NCBI RefSeq assembly: GCF_013346665.1
Contig: NZ_JABVBB010000037.1
Span: 89,374 to 153,373, forward strand
Direction of reading: 5' to 3'
Source: Sulfitobacter maritimus
GTDB taxonomy: Bacteria > Pseudomonadota > Alphaproteobacteria > Rhodobacterales > Rhodobacteraceae
Length of the DNA stretch: 64,000 bases
Below, in pieces: positions 18,574-28,108 of the stretch; within the stretch, counting starts at the first letter, position 1; every line of letters starts with the position of its first letter. A model generated the notes under the pieces. It made no database searches, was not told where the DNA came from, and was given only the letters and a program-made list of their open reading frames with translations. Both the position numbers and the translations under genes were made by a program.

Positions 18574-19745
18574 AACAGGCCGTTATCGTCTCCGCCGTCC
18601 GCACCGGGCTGGCCAAATCCTTCCGCGGGTCATTCAACATGACCCACGGTGCCACCATGGGCGGCCATGTCGTCGCGGAAGCTGTGAAACGCTCAGGCGT
18701 CGATCCGTCGGCCATCGAAGACGTGATGATCGGCTGCGGCTACCCCGAGGGGGCCACCGGCTCCAACATCGCGCGCCAGATTGCGCTGCGCGCGGGCCTG
18801 CCGGTCACCGCCTCGGGCGTCACCGTGAACCGCTTCTGCTCCTCCGGTCTGCAAACCGTCGCCATGGCCGCCAACGCCATCTGCATGGAGGGCGCAGGTC
18901 CGATGGTCGCGGGCGGGGTCGAGAGCATCTCACTCATCCAGCCGGATGTGAAATCGGTTAAGGAGCCGTGGCTGAAAGAGCACAAGCCCGAAGTCTACAT
19001 GGCGATGATCGACACCGCCGACATCGTGGCCAAACGCTATAACATCAGCCGCGAGGATCAGGACGCCTACGGTCTGCGCAGCCAGCAGCTGATCGCCAAA
19101 GCGCAGGAGGCCGGTCTTTTCGACGACGAGATCGTGCCGATGCAGACCACCATGGGCGTGCAGGACAAGGAAACCAAAGAGGTCTCCACCCGCGAGGTCA
19201 CCGTGGACCGCGATGAATGCAACCGCCCGAACACCACGATGGAAGGGCTCGCAGGCCTGACCCCCGTGCGCGGCGAAGGCGCCTTCATCACCGCAGGCAA
19301 CGCCAGTCAGCTTTCCGACGGTGCCGCAGCCCTCGTGCTGATGGACAGCAAGGAAGCCGAGCAGCAGGGCCTTCAGGCCATGGGCGCCTTCAAAGGCTTC
19401 GCCGTTGCGGGTTGCGAGCCTGACGAGATGGGCATCGGCCCGGTCTTCGCCGTGCCGCGCTTGCTGGAGCGTCATGGGCTGACCGTTGACGACATTGACC
19501 TGTGGGAATTGAACGAAGCTTTCGCCAGCCAAGCGCTCTACTGCCGCGACAAGCTGGGCATCGACCCCGACAAATGCAACGTGAACGGCGGCTCCATCGC
19601 CATCGGCCACCCCTTCGGCATGACCGGGGCGCGGATGACCGGCCACATCCTGCGCGAAGGTCACCGCCGCGGCGCGAAACTGGGCGTCGTGACGATGTGC
19701 ATCGGCGGCGGCATGGGGGCGGCTGGCCTCTTCGAAATCTACTAA
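18570..19745 (+). CDS. Acetyl-CoA acyltransferase (thiolase, PimB/FadA-like)
   Basis: 391 residues, full-length type II-fold thiolase. Acyl-accepting Cys90 lies in [13 protein letters not shown]; the catalytic His is in [14 protein letters not shown] and the second Cys in [16 protein letters not shown]. It cleaves the 3-ketoacyl-CoA made by the preceding bifunctional enzyme with CoA. The ATGA overlap with that gene indicates coupled synthesis, as in the fadBA and pimFB arrangements. Confidence 0.95.
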   Translation: MKQAVIVSAVRTGLAKSFRGSFNMTHGATMGGHVVAEAVKRSGVDPSAIEDVMIGCGYPEGATGSNIARQIALRAGLPVTASGVTVNRFCSSGLQTVAMAANAICMEGAGPMVAGGVESISLIQPDVKSVKEPWLKEHKPEVYMAMIDTADIVAKRYNISREDQDAYGLRSQQLIAKAQEAGLFDDEIVPMQTTMGVQDKETKEVSTREVTVDRDECNRPNTTMEGLAGLTPVRGEGAFITAGNASQLSDGAAALVLMDSKEAEQQGLQAMGAFKGFAVAGCEPDEMGIGPVFAVPRLLERHGLTVDDIDLWELNEAFASQALYCRDKLGIDPDKCNVNGGSIAIGHPFGMTGARMTGHILREGHRRGAKLGVVTMCIGGGMGAAGLFEIY

Positions 19746-19756
19746 AGGGGGCCGAC

Positions 19757-20956
19757 ATGGACCTGAGCTATACAGACGAAGAACGCGCCTTCCGCGAGGA
19801 GGTGCGTCAATTCCTCGCCGAGAAACTGCCCAAGGAACTCTCCGAAAAGGTGCGCCGTGGGCAGGAGTTGACCAAGGACGACCACGAACGCTGGCACGCG
19901 ATCCTGAACGAACAGGGCTGGCAGGCCACCAACTGGCCGAAAGAGTTCGGCGGTGCCGCGTGGAACGCCGTGCAGCGGCATATCTTCGAGGAAGAAGCCG
20001 CCGCACACCACGCGCCGCGCATCGTGCCCTTTGGCCTGTCGATGCTGGCCCCGGTGCTGCAGAAATTCGGCTCGAAAGAGCAGCAGGACTACTGGCTGCC
20101 GCGCATCCTCTCGGGTGAAGACTGGTGGTGTCAGGGCTATTCCGAGCCGGGCGCCGGGTCGGACCTCGCCTCGCTGAAAACCACAGCGGTCAAGGACGGC
20201 GACCATTACATCGTCAACGGTCAAAAGACTTGGACGACGCTGGGCCAGCACGCCAACATGATCTTCTGCCTTGTGCGGACGAACAAAGACGTGAAGCAGC
20301 AAGAGGGCATCTCCTTCCTGCTGATCGACATGGAAACCCCCGGCATCACCGTGCGCCCGATCATCCTGCTGGATGGCGGCGCCGAGGTGAACGAGGTCTT
20401 CTTCGACAACGTCAAGGTGCCTGCCGAGAACCTAGTCGGCGAGGAGGACAAGGGCTGGACCTACGCCAAGTACCTGCTGACCCATGAGCGCACCAACATC
20501 GCGGGGGTGGGCTTCTCCCAAGCCGGTCTTCAGGCCGTCAAACGCATTGCCAAGTCCGAGATGGCCGGGGGCCGCCCGCTGATCGAGAACCCGCATTTCG
20601 CCGCCCGCGTGGCGCAGGCCGAGATCGACCTGATGGCGATGGCGACGACCAATCTGCGGATCATTTCCAAGGCCGCCGCAGGACAAGCGCCGGGGGTGGA
20701 AAGCTCGATGCTCAAAGTCAAAGGCACGATCATCCGGCAGGAGATCAACGACCTCGCGCGCCGTGCGGCTGGCGTCTACGCGATGCCCTTTGCCTCGGAA
20801 GCGGTAGCAGGCAGCAATGATGCGCTGCCCGATCCCAATGACGCAGGCCCCGTGGCCGCGCAGTATTTCAACAACCGTAAACTGTCGATCTTCGGCGGCT
20901 CCAACGAGATCCAGCGCCAGATCATCGCCAAGACCATGCTGGGAGGTGGCAAATGA
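19757..20956 (+). CDS. Acyl-CoA dehydrogenase, PimC-like (large subunit type)
   Basis: 399-residue flavoprotein starting MDLSYTDEERAFREEVRQF after a gggggcc stretch 11 bp past the thiolase stop. Signatures: WCQGYSEPGAGSDLASLKT, GQKTWTTLGQHANMIFCLVRT and C-terminal RKLSIFGGSNEIQRQIIAKTMLGGGK. The sequence layout resembles pimeloyl-CoA dehydrogenase large subunit PimC. It overlaps the second dehydrogenase gene by ATGA, so the two probably form a heteromeric enzyme introducing the 2,3 double bond in the CoA ester. Substrate is inferred from operon content. Confidence 0.92.
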   Translation: MDLSYTDEERAFREEVRQFLAEKLPKELSEKVRRGQELTKDDHERWHAILNEQGWQATNWPKEFGGAAWNAVQRHIFEEEAAAHHAPRIVPFGLSMLAPVLQKFGSKEQQDYWLPRILSGEDWWCQGYSEPGAGSDLASLKTTAVKDGDHYIVNGQKTWTTLGQHANMIFCLVRTNKDVKQQEGISFLLIDMETPGITVRPIILLDGGAEVNEVFFDNVKVPAENLVGEEDKGWTYAKYLLTHERTNIAGVGFSQAGLQAVKRIAKSEMAGGRPLIENPHFAARVAQAEIDLMAMATTNLRIISKAAAGQAPGVESSMLKVKGTIIRQEINDLARRAAGVYAMPFASEAVAGSNDALPDPNDAGPVAAQYFNNRKLSIFGGSNEIQRQIIAKTMLGGGK

Positions 20957-22086
20957 ATTTCGACCTGACCGAAGAACGCCAGATGCTGCAGGACAGCCTG
21001 CGGCGGTTCCTGCGCGACAAATACGACACCGAGACCCGCAACCGCATCCTCGAAAGCGAGACTGGCTATTCGACCGAGATCTGGGAGGGTCTGGCCGAAC
21101 TGGGCGTGATCGGTGCGCTCTTCACCGAAGAGCAGGGCGGTTTCGGCGGCGCGGGCTTTGACGTGACCACCGTCTTCGAAGAACTGGGCCGGGCTGGCGT
21201 GGTCGAGCCCTTGCTTGACAGCGCCGTGCTGGCGGGGGGGCTGATTGCCGACCTCGGGACCGAAGCGCAGCAGGAGCATATCGAGCAACTGATCGGCGGC
21301 GGGTTGCAACTGGCCTTTGCCCATGGCGAGCCGGGTAGCCGCTATGACCTGAACCGCGTCACCACCACCGCTGCGCAAAACGGTGGCGACATTGTGCTGA
21401 ATGGCCGCAAGGCTGTCGTCGCCAACGCCGAGGCCGCGGACATGCTCGTCGTCTCCGCCCGCGAAAGCGGGGAGGCCGGGGATGAGACAGGTATCTCGCT
21501 CTTCCTCGTGCCATCCGATACCAAAGGGCTGACCGTCACTGGCTATGCATTGCTCGCCGGGGGCCGCGCCGCTGAAGTGACGTTGGACGATGTGACTCTG
21601 CCGGACAGCGCCCGTCTTGGCGCCGCAGGCAAGGCGTACGACGCCATCGAGGCCCGCACTGCCGTGGCCACAACCGCGCTGTGCGCCGAAACACTGGGCG
21701 CCATGGAAACTGCCTGCGCGCTGACCCGCGAATACCTCGGCACGCGCAAGCAGTTTGGCCGCCCGATCGGCAGCTTCCAAGCCTTGGCGCACCGGATGTC
21801 TGACCTGCTTATCGATCTGGAACAGGCCCGCTCTGCCGTGATCAACGCCGCTGGTCATCTGGCGAACGACCGCGTCAGCCGCGAGCGTCACGTCTCGGCG
21901 GCGAAAAACCTGATGGGCCGTGTCGGGCGTCTGGTGGCCGAGGACACGATCCAGATGCACGGCGGCATTGCGATGACGCAGGAATACGAACTCGCGCATA
22001 TCGCCAAACGCATCACCATGGCGGACCACCGCTTTGGCGACACTGACCATCATCTGGAGCGGTTCATTGCACTATCCGCCGCATGA
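20953..22086 (+). CDS. Acyl-CoA dehydrogenase, PimD-like (small subunit type)
   Basis: 377 residues. N-terminal MNFDLTEERQMLQDSLRRFL, central GRKAVVANAEAADMLVVSAR and a C-terminal flavin domain with CALTREYLGTRKQFGRPIGSFQALAHRMSDL and IQMHGGIAMTQEYELAHIAKRI. The substrate loop is divergent from PimC-type partners, as expected for the companion subunit of a two-subunit dehydrogenase. ATGA overlap upstream; its 3' end overlaps the thioesterase start. Confidence 0.92.
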   Translation: MNFDLTEERQMLQDSLRRFLRDKYDTETRNRILESETGYSTEIWEGLAELGVIGALFTEEQGGFGGAGFDVTTVFEELGRAGVVEPLLDSAVLAGGLIADLGTEAQQEHIEQLIGGGLQLAFAHGEPGSRYDLNRVTTTAAQNGGDIVLNGRKAVVANAEAADMLVVSARESGEAGDETGISLFLVPSDTKGLTVTGYALLAGGRAAEVTLDDVTLPDSARLGAAGKAYDAIEARTAVATTALCAETLGAMETACALTREYLGTRKQFGRPIGSFQALAHRMSDLLIDLEQARSAVINAAGHLANDRVSRERHVSAAKNLMGRVGRLVAEDTIQMHGGIAMTQEYELAHIAKRITMADHRFGDTDHHLERFIALSAA

Positions 22087-22474
22087 GGCACCGACCACCG
22101 GGGTTCAGCAGCTTATCGGGTTTCAGCCCGACCTGTCGAACCCCGATGGCAGCACCCGCGTTACACTTGATATTGGCCCGCAGCATCTGAATGTTTCAGG
22201 CGTGCTGCATGGTGGGCTGCATACGCTGATGCTTGACGTCGCCGCTGGTTTCTCCTGCGCACGGCACTGTGCGATGAGCGGGCCGTTTGTGCCGATGCTG
22301 ACCCTGTCGCTCACGACCGATTACATCTCTGGGGTGCGCGAAGGGCAGGTTGTGGCAACGGGGCGCGTGACGGGCGGCGGGTACAAGATCCTCTATGCCG
22401 AAGCACAGCTGCACGACGCGGACGGTAAGCTGCTGTCGCGGGCGACAGGCGTATTCAAAAGGGCCAAGACATGA
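22067..22474 (+). CDS. PaaI family hotdog-fold thioesterase
   Basis: 135 residues from a TTG start at 22067 preceded by ctggag at good spacing, giving (M)HYPPHEAPTTGVQQLIGFQPDL; an earlier in-frame TTG at 22034 lacks a ribosome-binding site and adds residues unlike the family. Hotdog landmarks are QHLNVSGVLHGGLHTLMLDVAAG (the HGG motif with catalytic Asp region) and the C-terminal GGGYKILYAEAQLHDADGKLLSRATGVF. It likely hydrolyses dead-end CoA esters to free CoA during catabolism. It overlaps both neighbours. Confidence 0.85.
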   Translation: MHYPPHEAPTTGVQQLIGFQPDLSNPDGSTRVTLDIGPQHLNVSGVLHGGLHTLMLDVAAGFSCARHCAMSGPFVPMLTLSLTTDYISGVREGQVVATGRVTGGGYKILYAEAQLHDADGKLLSRATGVFKRAKT

Positions 22475-23238
22475 GTGCAAGGATCGAAGACCAAGGCGAC
22501 CGTCTGATCGTCTGGAACGGCAATGCCGTAAAGCGCGGGGCACTTACGCCCGCGCTTTACGACGCCATTGCCGACGCCATGACGCTGGCGCAAGAGCCGC
22601 GCATCCGTGCGGTAATCCTCACCTCCGAGGGGCGGTTCTTCTGTGCGGGGGGCGATCTAAATGTCCTGATCGAACGCCGCAAAATGACCGAGCCGGAACG
22701 CCGCGAGCGGGTCGATGCGCTGCATGATTTGGTCCGTGCGATACGTGCCTGCCCGGTCCCTGTGATCGCCGCGGTGGAGGGGGGCGCTGCCGGGGCGGGG
22801 CTTTCTCTGGCGCTGGCCTGTGACATGATCGTCGCCTGCGAAGACGCGCAATTCACCGCCGCCTACGTCAAGGCCGGTCTGGTGCCTGATGCAGGTCTTA
22901 CCGCGTCGCTGGCACGGCTTTTGTCGCGTCCGCTTGCAATGGAAATGTGCCTGCTGGGCCGCCCGGTGATGGCCATGCGCTTTGCCGAGTTGGGCGCGGT
23001 GAACCGTATCTGCCCCAATGGCAAAGCCTTGGAAGAAGCGCAGATGCTGGCCGATACGCTGGCCGCAGGACCCCGCGTCGCCCAAGGCACGATCCGGCAG
23101 TTGGTGGCGCAGGCCTATGAGACCGACGAGGCTGACCAACTCAACGCTGAGCGCAACGCCATGGCGCATGCCGCAGGCGGGGACGAGGCTGCCGAAGGCA
23201 TCGCGGCCTTTTTAGAAAAACGAAAGCCCCGGTTTTAA
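22471..23238 (+). CDS. Enoyl-CoA hydratase/isomerase family protein
   Basis: 255-residue stand-alone crotonase. Oxyanion-hole segments are GRFFCAGGDLNVLIERR and VEGGAAGAGLSLALACDMIVA; AYVKAGLVPDAGLTASLARLL follows. The sequence resembles the alternative-type oxepin-CoA hydrolase / enoyl-CoA hydratase subgroup, but the exact reaction cannot be told. Because the operon already encodes a hydratase domain, this one may act on a branched, cyclic or unsaturated intermediate or as an isomerase. ATGA-type overlap with the thioesterase gene. Confidence 0.85.
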   Translation: MSARIEDQGDRLIVWNGNAVKRGALTPALYDAIADAMTLAQEPRIRAVILTSEGRFFCAGGDLNVLIERRKMTEPERRERVDALHDLVRAIRACPVPVIAAVEGGAAGAGLSLALACDMIVACEDAQFTAAYVKAGLVPDAGLTASLARLLSRPLAMEMCLLGRPVMAMRFAELGAVNRICPNGKALEEAQMLADTLAAGPRVAQGTIRQLVAQAYETDEADQLNAERNAMAHAAGGDEAAEGIAAFLEKRKPRF

Positions 23239-23271
23239 ACCGGGCAGCGGCCGTCAGAGGAGGGGGCCGCT
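23228..23271 (+). promoter_or_regulatory. Two intercistronic hairpins before the CoA-ligase gene
   Basis: A perfect 17-nt palindrome cccggttt-t-aaaccggg (23228-23244) contains the crotonase stop codon. It is followed by a 7-bp stem agcggcc (23246-23252) / ggccgct (23265-23271). The ligase ribosome-binding site aggagg lies just beyond. The pair may attenuate or protect mRNA and so set ligase level relative to the upstream genes. Confidence 0.5.
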
Positions 23272-23292
23272 TACAGGCAGGAGGAGACACCC

Positions 23293-24795
23293 ATGAATGC
23301 CAAAGTACAGGATTTTCTAATCGAGCAATTGGCGACCCGGCCAGAGGCAGCAGCACTCAGCGACGCCGGTGGAGCCGCGTGGAGCTTTGCGGATTTAGAC
23401 CGCGCACGCGTCGCCCTCGCTGCTGAGCTTAGTCGCGCAGGTGTGCAGGCGGGTGATCGCGTGTTGCTGATGGTGGAAAACTGCGTCTCTGCGGTGGCGT
23501 CGCTCTATGCCTGCTGGGAGTTGGGCGCCGTGGCGATCCCCGTCAATGCGCGTCAGACCGAGGCCGAAGTCGCCCGGATCATCGACCATGCGACCCCGGC
23601 GGCAGCTCTGCTGACCTGCGATGTCTCCCCCGACGCGGCAGCTCATGCCGAACGGCTGGGCGCAGATGAAATCTCGGGGTCTTTTGGCAGTCTGCACCTT
23701 GCGACCCCCCGGCCAAGCAGCCCGGACGCGGACCTGCACGATGTGGCCGTCCTGCTTTATACCACTGGCACAACGGGGGACCCCAAAGGGGTGATGCTTA
23801 CGCATGGCAACCTGCGTTTTGGTGCGCGGGCGTCGGCGGATTTGCGGCAGATGAGGCCCGGCGATGTGGTCTATGGCGTGCTGCCGATGACCCACGTCTT
23901 TGGCCTTGTATCGGTGCTTATGGCGTCGGTCAGCGCTGGCGCACAGGTGCGGCAAGAGGCGCGTTTCTCTGCTGCGAAACTGCACGCGGCGACCCATGAC
24001 AACGTGACCATCCTGCCTGCCGTGCCGCAGATGCACGCGCTGGTGATGCAATACTCCCGCGAACGCGGGATGCCCAAGTTGGAAAGCCCCTGTCTGCGCT
24101 ATGTCTCCTCAGGTGGGGCGCCGCTTGATCCCGCATGGAAGCGCAAAGCCGAAGCCTTCTACGAACTGCCGCTGCAAAACGGGTTCGGCATGACCGAGAC
24201 GACCTCCGGCGCATCTGCGACCAACAACCCCATCGGCTCACCCGATACGTCTGTCGGGCCTGTAACGCCGGGAACCGAATGCAAGATTGACGACCAAGCC
24301 CCCGGCGGCAACGGCGCGGGCGAAGGCGAAGTGCTGGTGCGCGGCCCGCATGTGATGAAGGGCTACTACCGCAACCCAACCGAAACTGACAAAGCGATTG
24401 ACGCGGAGGGCTGGCTCCACACTGGCGATCTCGGCAAGCTCGACGAAAACGGGCGGCTACATATCCTTGGCCGCAGCAAAGAATTGATCATCCACGGCGG
24501 CTTTAACGTCTATCCGCCCGAAGTCGAAGCTGCGCTGAACGATCACCCTCGCGTGGTGCAGTCTGCCGTCGTGGGGCGGGTGAAAGGCGGCGACGAGGAG
24601 GTTCTGGCCTTCGTGCAAGTCGCCCCCGGCGACGATGTTACGGCTGAGGAGTTGCGCGGTTTCGTCAAAGAGCGTCTGACCGGCTACAAACGCCCATCAC
24701 AGATCATCGTCGCAACGGACCTGCCCGCAGCGCCCACGGGCAAGATCTTGAAACACCGCCTGCTCACCGCATTTGCCGATCAGTTGGAGGGCTAA
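23293..24795 (+). CDS. AMP-forming acyl-CoA ligase (PimA-like position)
   Basis: 500-residue class I adenylate-forming enzyme. P-loop LLYTTGTTGDPKGVMLTHGN (about 155-174), NGFGMTETTSG, hinge GWLHTGDLGKLDENG, SKELIIHGGFNVYPPEVE and the C-terminal catalytic lysine in PAAPTGKILKHRL. It would activate the imported acid to its CoA ester, starting the pathway. A strong aggaggag site precedes it. Last gene of the operon; a GC-rich hairpin follows. Substrate (dicarboxylate versus aromatic or branched acid) is inferred only from context. Confidence 0.93.
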   Translation: MNAKVQDFLIEQLATRPEAAALSDAGGAAWSFADLDRARVALAAELSRAGVQAGDRVLLMVENCVSAVASLYACWELGAVAIPVNARQTEAEVARIIDHATPAAALLTCDVSPDAAAHAERLGADEISGSFGSLHLATPRPSSPDADLHDVAVLLYTTGTTGDPKGVMLTHGNLRFGARASADLRQMRPGDVVYGVLPMTHVFGLVSVLMASVSAGAQVRQEARFSAAKLHAATHDNVTILPAVPQMHALVMQYSRERGMPKLESPCLRYVSSGGAPLDPAWKRKAEAFYELPLQNGFGMTETTSGASATNNPIGSPDTSVGPVTPGTECKIDDQAPGGNGAGEGEVLVRGPHVMKGYYRNPTETDKAIDAEGWLHTGDLGKLDENGRLHILGRSKELIIHGGFNVYPPEVEAALNDHPRVVQSAVVGRVKGGDEEVLAFVQVAPGDDVTAEELRGFVKERLTGYKRPSQIIVATDLPAAPTGKILKHRLLTAFADQLEG

Positions 24796-24850
24796 GGTCA
24801 GCCATCACCGCCCCCTCTTATCGGACGATAATACTTCCGCCTGCGGCATC

Positions 24851-24871
24851 GCGCCCCCCTCAAGGGGGCGC
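24851..24871 (+). terminator. GC-rich hairpin between convergent genes
   Basis: Perfect 8-bp stem gcgccccc/gggggcgc with loop ctcaa, 55 bp after the CoA-ligase stop and 45 bp from the rpe stop on the other strand. No clear T run on either side, so it is a possible bidirectional 3' end or RNA stability element rather than a textbook intrinsic terminator. Confidence 0.45.
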
Positions 24872-24916
24872 CAGAACGCCCCTGCACACAGTTAGCTTAG
24901 ATACGTTCCGGCGAGA

Positions 24917-25606
24917 TCAGACATAGGTGCCTTCAGCCGCTGCCCGAATGGCGCGGATGTTCTCACCATAGGGTGCCGGGTTGCTGACCGATCCGCCCTT
25001 GAAGGCCGCTGAGCCTGCCACCAACACATCGGCCCCCGCCTGTGCAACCAGTGGCGCGGTCTTGGGGTCAACGCCGCCGTCGATCTCAATATGGATGGGA
25101 CGGTCGCCAATCATCTCGCGCAATGTGCGGATCTTGGCGGTCATGTCGATGAACTTTTGCCCGCCGAAGCCGGGGTTCACGGTCATCACGCAGATCAGGT
25201 CGGTCATGTCCAGAATGTCCGCCACAGCGCTCGCCGGGGTGCCGGGGTTCAGCGCCACGCCTGCTTTTGCGCCCGCATTGCGGATCGCTTGCAGGGTCCG
25301 GTGGATATGCGGCCCTGCTTCAACATGGGCGGTAATGACATCGGCTCCGGCTTTGGCAAAAGCCTCGATATAGGGATCGACGGGCGAGATCATCAGATGC
25401 ACGTCCATCACGCCCTTGATATGGGGCCGGATCGCCGCGCACATCGCGGGGCCGAAGGTGATGTTGGGCACGAAATGCCCGTCCATCACATCCACATGCA
25501 CCCAATCCGCGCCTTGCGCCTCAATGGCTTCGCATTCGGCTCCGAAATTGGCGAAATCGGCGGCGAGGATGGAGGGGGCGATCTTGATCGAACGGTCGAA
25601 TGTCAT
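24917..25606 (-). CDS. rpe: Ribulose-phosphate 3-epimerase
   Basis: 229 residues, TIM barrel, interconverting ribulose-5-P and xylulose-5-P in the pentose phosphate pathway. Signatures: KIAPSILAADFANFGAE, VHVDVMDGHFVPNITFGP, DVHLMISPVDPYI, VMTVNPGFGGQKFI and EIDGGVDPKTAP. Metal-binding His/Asp residues sit in HVDVMDGHF and DVHLM. The ATG at 25606 gives the family start; an upstream ATG would add 16 unrelated residues. Confidence 0.97.
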   Translation of the reverse strand: MTFDRSIKIAPSILAADFANFGAECEAIEAQGADWVHVDVMDGHFVPNITFGPAMCAAIRPHIKGVMDVHLMISPVDPYIEAFAKAGADVITAHVEAGPHIHRTLQAIRNAGAKAGVALNPGTPASAVADILDMTDLICVMTVNPGFGGQKFIDMTAKIRTLREMIGDRPIHIEIDGGVDPKTAPLVAQAGADVLVAGSAAFKGGSVSNPAPYGENIRAIRAAAEGTYV

Positions 25607-25669
25607 GGGGCAGCCCTTTGTTGCAGAGGTTGGCCCCTCATAGCCCCTACGCACTTTTTGCGAAAGGGG

Positions 25670-28108
25670 CTAGAGGTCGAGTTCCAGCACTCCGCCGGGC
25701 TGTGCCGCCCGGGACTGGCAGAGGATGATTGCGCTGTTGCGCTGCTTGGCCGAGAGCACAAAGTCGCGGTGTTCGACCTCGCCCCCGCGCAGCCCGCATT
25801 TGCACACGCCGCAGATGCCATCGCTGCATTTCAGGTCCACCGGCACGCCTGCTTTGATCAGTGCGTCCGCGGCGGTTTCCTCGGCGCTCACAGCGATCTC
25901 GCGGCCCGAAGCGAGCTTGAGCGTGAACGGGTGGTTGACGTAATCCGGCGCTTCGGGTGTCGAGAAATATTCCAGATGCCGCGCGTCCTCGGGAATGCCT
26001 GCGGCCTCGGCGGCGGTCATGACCGCTTGCATGTAGGCGTCCGCCCCGCAGGTGTAGACATGGGTGCCGGGTGCGGCACGGTCCATGATGGCAGGCAGGT
26101 CGGCGCGGGTGTCCTCGGATGAGATATGCAGATGCACGCGGTCGGCCCATGGCGCTTGCGAGAGTTCGTCAGCAAAGGCCGCGGCCTCGCGCGTTGAGGC
26201 TGAGTAATGCAGATCAAAGGGGCGACCAATCGCGTGCAGACGATGGGCGAAGGCGATCATTGGGGTGATGCCGATGCCGCCGCCCATGAGCAGGCTATGC
26301 GGCGCGTCCTCGACCAGTTCAAAATGGTTCACCGGCTTTCCGACAAAGATACGCCGCCCTTTGGTGAACACCCGGTGCAGCAGCGCCGAGCCGCCCCGGC
26401 CCCCGTCTTCGCGCAGCACTGCGATGCGGTAGCGCTTGCGGTCGGTGGGATCGCTCAGCAGCGAATAGGGGCGCAGGAATTCGGGGGCGACGACCAGATC
26501 AAGATGTGCGCCTGCACTCCATGCAGGCAGGTCGTGGCCTTCGGGGTGGGCAATGTCATAAAACGCTGTGGTTGCGTTCAGGCGGGTGACCTCAGTGATG
26601 CGCAAGTCGAGTACCGGGGTGTCGCTGCCGACTTTATAAAGATGCAGATGATCGGTCTCGCCTGCTGCCGTCTTGCGGCGGTGTTCGTCGGCGCTTAGGA
26701 GCGCCGCGTGGGCCGCGATCCCCGCCTCGCGGTTCATCGGATCGGGGTAGGGCCAAGGGTGCGGGGCCAGAGGAGCAGGGTAGACGGCGAGGGTCTGGTC
26801 CTCGAACTTGAGGGCAAGATCGGGTTGCAGGTCGCGGGCGTTCACAGGCTGGGCTGGCGTGTCGAACCTACCCGAAGGATCACGCTCAATGTCCCACCAC
26901 CATTTTTTCACCGGGTTCAGGCGGCCTTTGCCGACCTTGTCGTCGAGTTTGGCCAAGAGCGGTGCAGCGGCGGGCATATTGGACGCCGCCCAGCGAAAGG
27001 GCGCTTCGGCGAACAACCCTTCGAGGTTCCACGGGCAAGTCTTCATGCAGCGCCCGCACATCGCGCCGCCTTGGTTGGTGATCCGGTAGGTGGCGCATTT
27101 CTGGCTGTCGGATTTCCAAATTTCATAGCCGTTGAACATGCGCTTCGGCCCGGCTGTGATCGCGCCCGAGGGGCATTCGCGGGCGCATTTGTTGCAGGCT
27201 TCGCAGAACCTTTGCAGGCCGAAGTCGATGGGTTTGTCGTGGGAAATGGGCAGGGTGGTGGTCACCACGCCGGATTTCAGGCGCGGGCCGAGGAATGGGT
27301 TCAGGATCACCTCCCCGATGCGGCTGACCTCGCCGAGGCCCGCCAGCAGCAGAAGCGGCGGTTGCAGCACGTCGCCGTCCATCACCGTATGCGCCTTCGC
27401 AGCATGGCCAAGGTTGCGCAGATGTTGCGCCAGCACGCCGCCCAGCATCGAAAACCGCAGATAGGCGCGCATGGATTGCGACACGGCGATCCAGTCATCG
27501 CCCGAGGAACCTTCCATCGTGTCAAAGCCTTGGTCGATGATGAGGCTTAGCGCTTGGTCATGCGGCGGGGTGATCGGGGTGCCGGTGGCGTCGTGGCTGT
27601 ACCACGTCCAGTCAGGGCAGGCCGAGAGACCGGCAGCATCAGCGCCCAGAAAATAGCTCGCCGCTTTAAGGTTCGCGGCGTTGCGGGCGGCGTTTGTCAT
27701 AGCAGGCGCCGCGTCGTTTACCGGACCGTCTTGCAACAGGATCAGTGCGCCCAGCAGGCGGCGCTGCGCGGCGGAGGGGGCGGATTTCACCACATGATGC
27801 CCGCCCTTCATGGCGTTTTGCACCTTTGGCCCCATGTCGCCGAACTGACCGCGGGCAAAAAGATCACCGCGTTTTGGCACGCGCGGCACATTGGCAGCGT
27901 CGATATAGGTGGTCGGTTCGTCCACCCGTTTCAGCGTCTCAAACGGATGCGGCCCTGCGGCATAGTCGCGTCGCGCGTATGGGTCGACATCGCGGGCGCT
28001 GACACCACCATGGGTGCCCAACTGCCAATGCGGGCCTTTCAGCACCGACCACGGCTGCTCGCAGTCCCGCGCAGGCAGGCGCGTTCGGCTTGCGCGTCCA
28101 TGATCCAA
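25670..28108 (-). CDS. Reductive dehalogenase-like oxidoreductase, main open frame (B12 / 2x[4Fe-4S] / FNR / [2Fe-2S])
   Basis: Up to 812 codons; the true start is uncertain because the frame is out of phase with its N-terminal part at 28039-28650. Order: RdhA-like cobalamin domain (LKAASYFLGADAAGLSACPDW; GVVTTTLPISHDKPIDFGLQ), two [4Fe-4S] clusters (CEACNKCARECPSGAI; CGRCMKTCPWN), ferredoxin-NADP reductase-like flavin/NAD module (RPYSLLSDP; LLMGGGIGITPMIAF) and a C-terminal plant-type [2Fe-2S] ferredoxin (CSDGICGVC ... ILCQSRA). This is the build of self-sufficient catabolic reductive dehalogenases such as NpRdhA and BhbA. All redox modules look complete. Confidence 0.85.
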   Translation of the reverse strand: MDHGRASRTRLPARDCEQPWSVLKGPHWQLGTHGGVSARDVDPYARRDYAAGPHPFETLKRVDEPTTYIDAANVPRVPKRGDLFARGQFGDMGPKVQNAMKGGHHVVKSAPSAAQRRLLGALILLQDGPVNDAAPAMTNAARNAANLKAASYFLGADAAGLSACPDWTWYSHDATGTPITPPHDQALSLIIDQGFDTMEGSSGDDWIAVSQSMRAYLRFSMLGGVLAQHLRNLGHAAKAHTVMDGDVLQPPLLLLAGLGEVSRIGEVILNPFLGPRLKSGVVTTTLPISHDKPIDFGLQRFCEACNKCARECPSGAITAGPKRMFNGYEIWKSDSQKCATYRITNQGGAMCGRCMKTCPWNLEGLFAEAPFRWAASNMPAAAPLLAKLDDKVGKGRLNPVKKWWWDIERDPSGRFDTPAQPVNARDLQPDLALKFEDQTLAVYPAPLAPHPWPYPDPMNREAGIAAHAALLSADEHRRKTAAGETDHLHLYKVGSDTPVLDLRITEVTRLNATTAFYDIAHPEGHDLPAWSAGAHLDLVVAPEFLRPYSLLSDPTDRKRYRIAVLREDGGRGGSALLHRVFTKGRRIFVGKPVNHFELVEDAPHSLLMGGGIGITPMIAFAHRLHAIGRPFDLHYSASTREAAAFADELSQAPWADRVHLHISSEDTRADLPAIMDRAAPGTHVYTCGADAYMQAVMTAAEAAGIPEDARHLEYFSTPEAPDYVNHPFTLKLASGREIAVSAEETAADALIKAGVPVDLKCSDGICGVCKCGLRGGEVEHRDFVLSAKQRNSAIILCQSRAAQPGGVLELDL

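Noticed and set aside
22034..22066. Earlier TTG start for the PaaI thioesterase
   Set aside because: No Shine-Dalgarno sequence and deeper overlap with the dehydrogenase gene; TTG 22067 has ctggag at good spacing and gives the family-like N-terminus.
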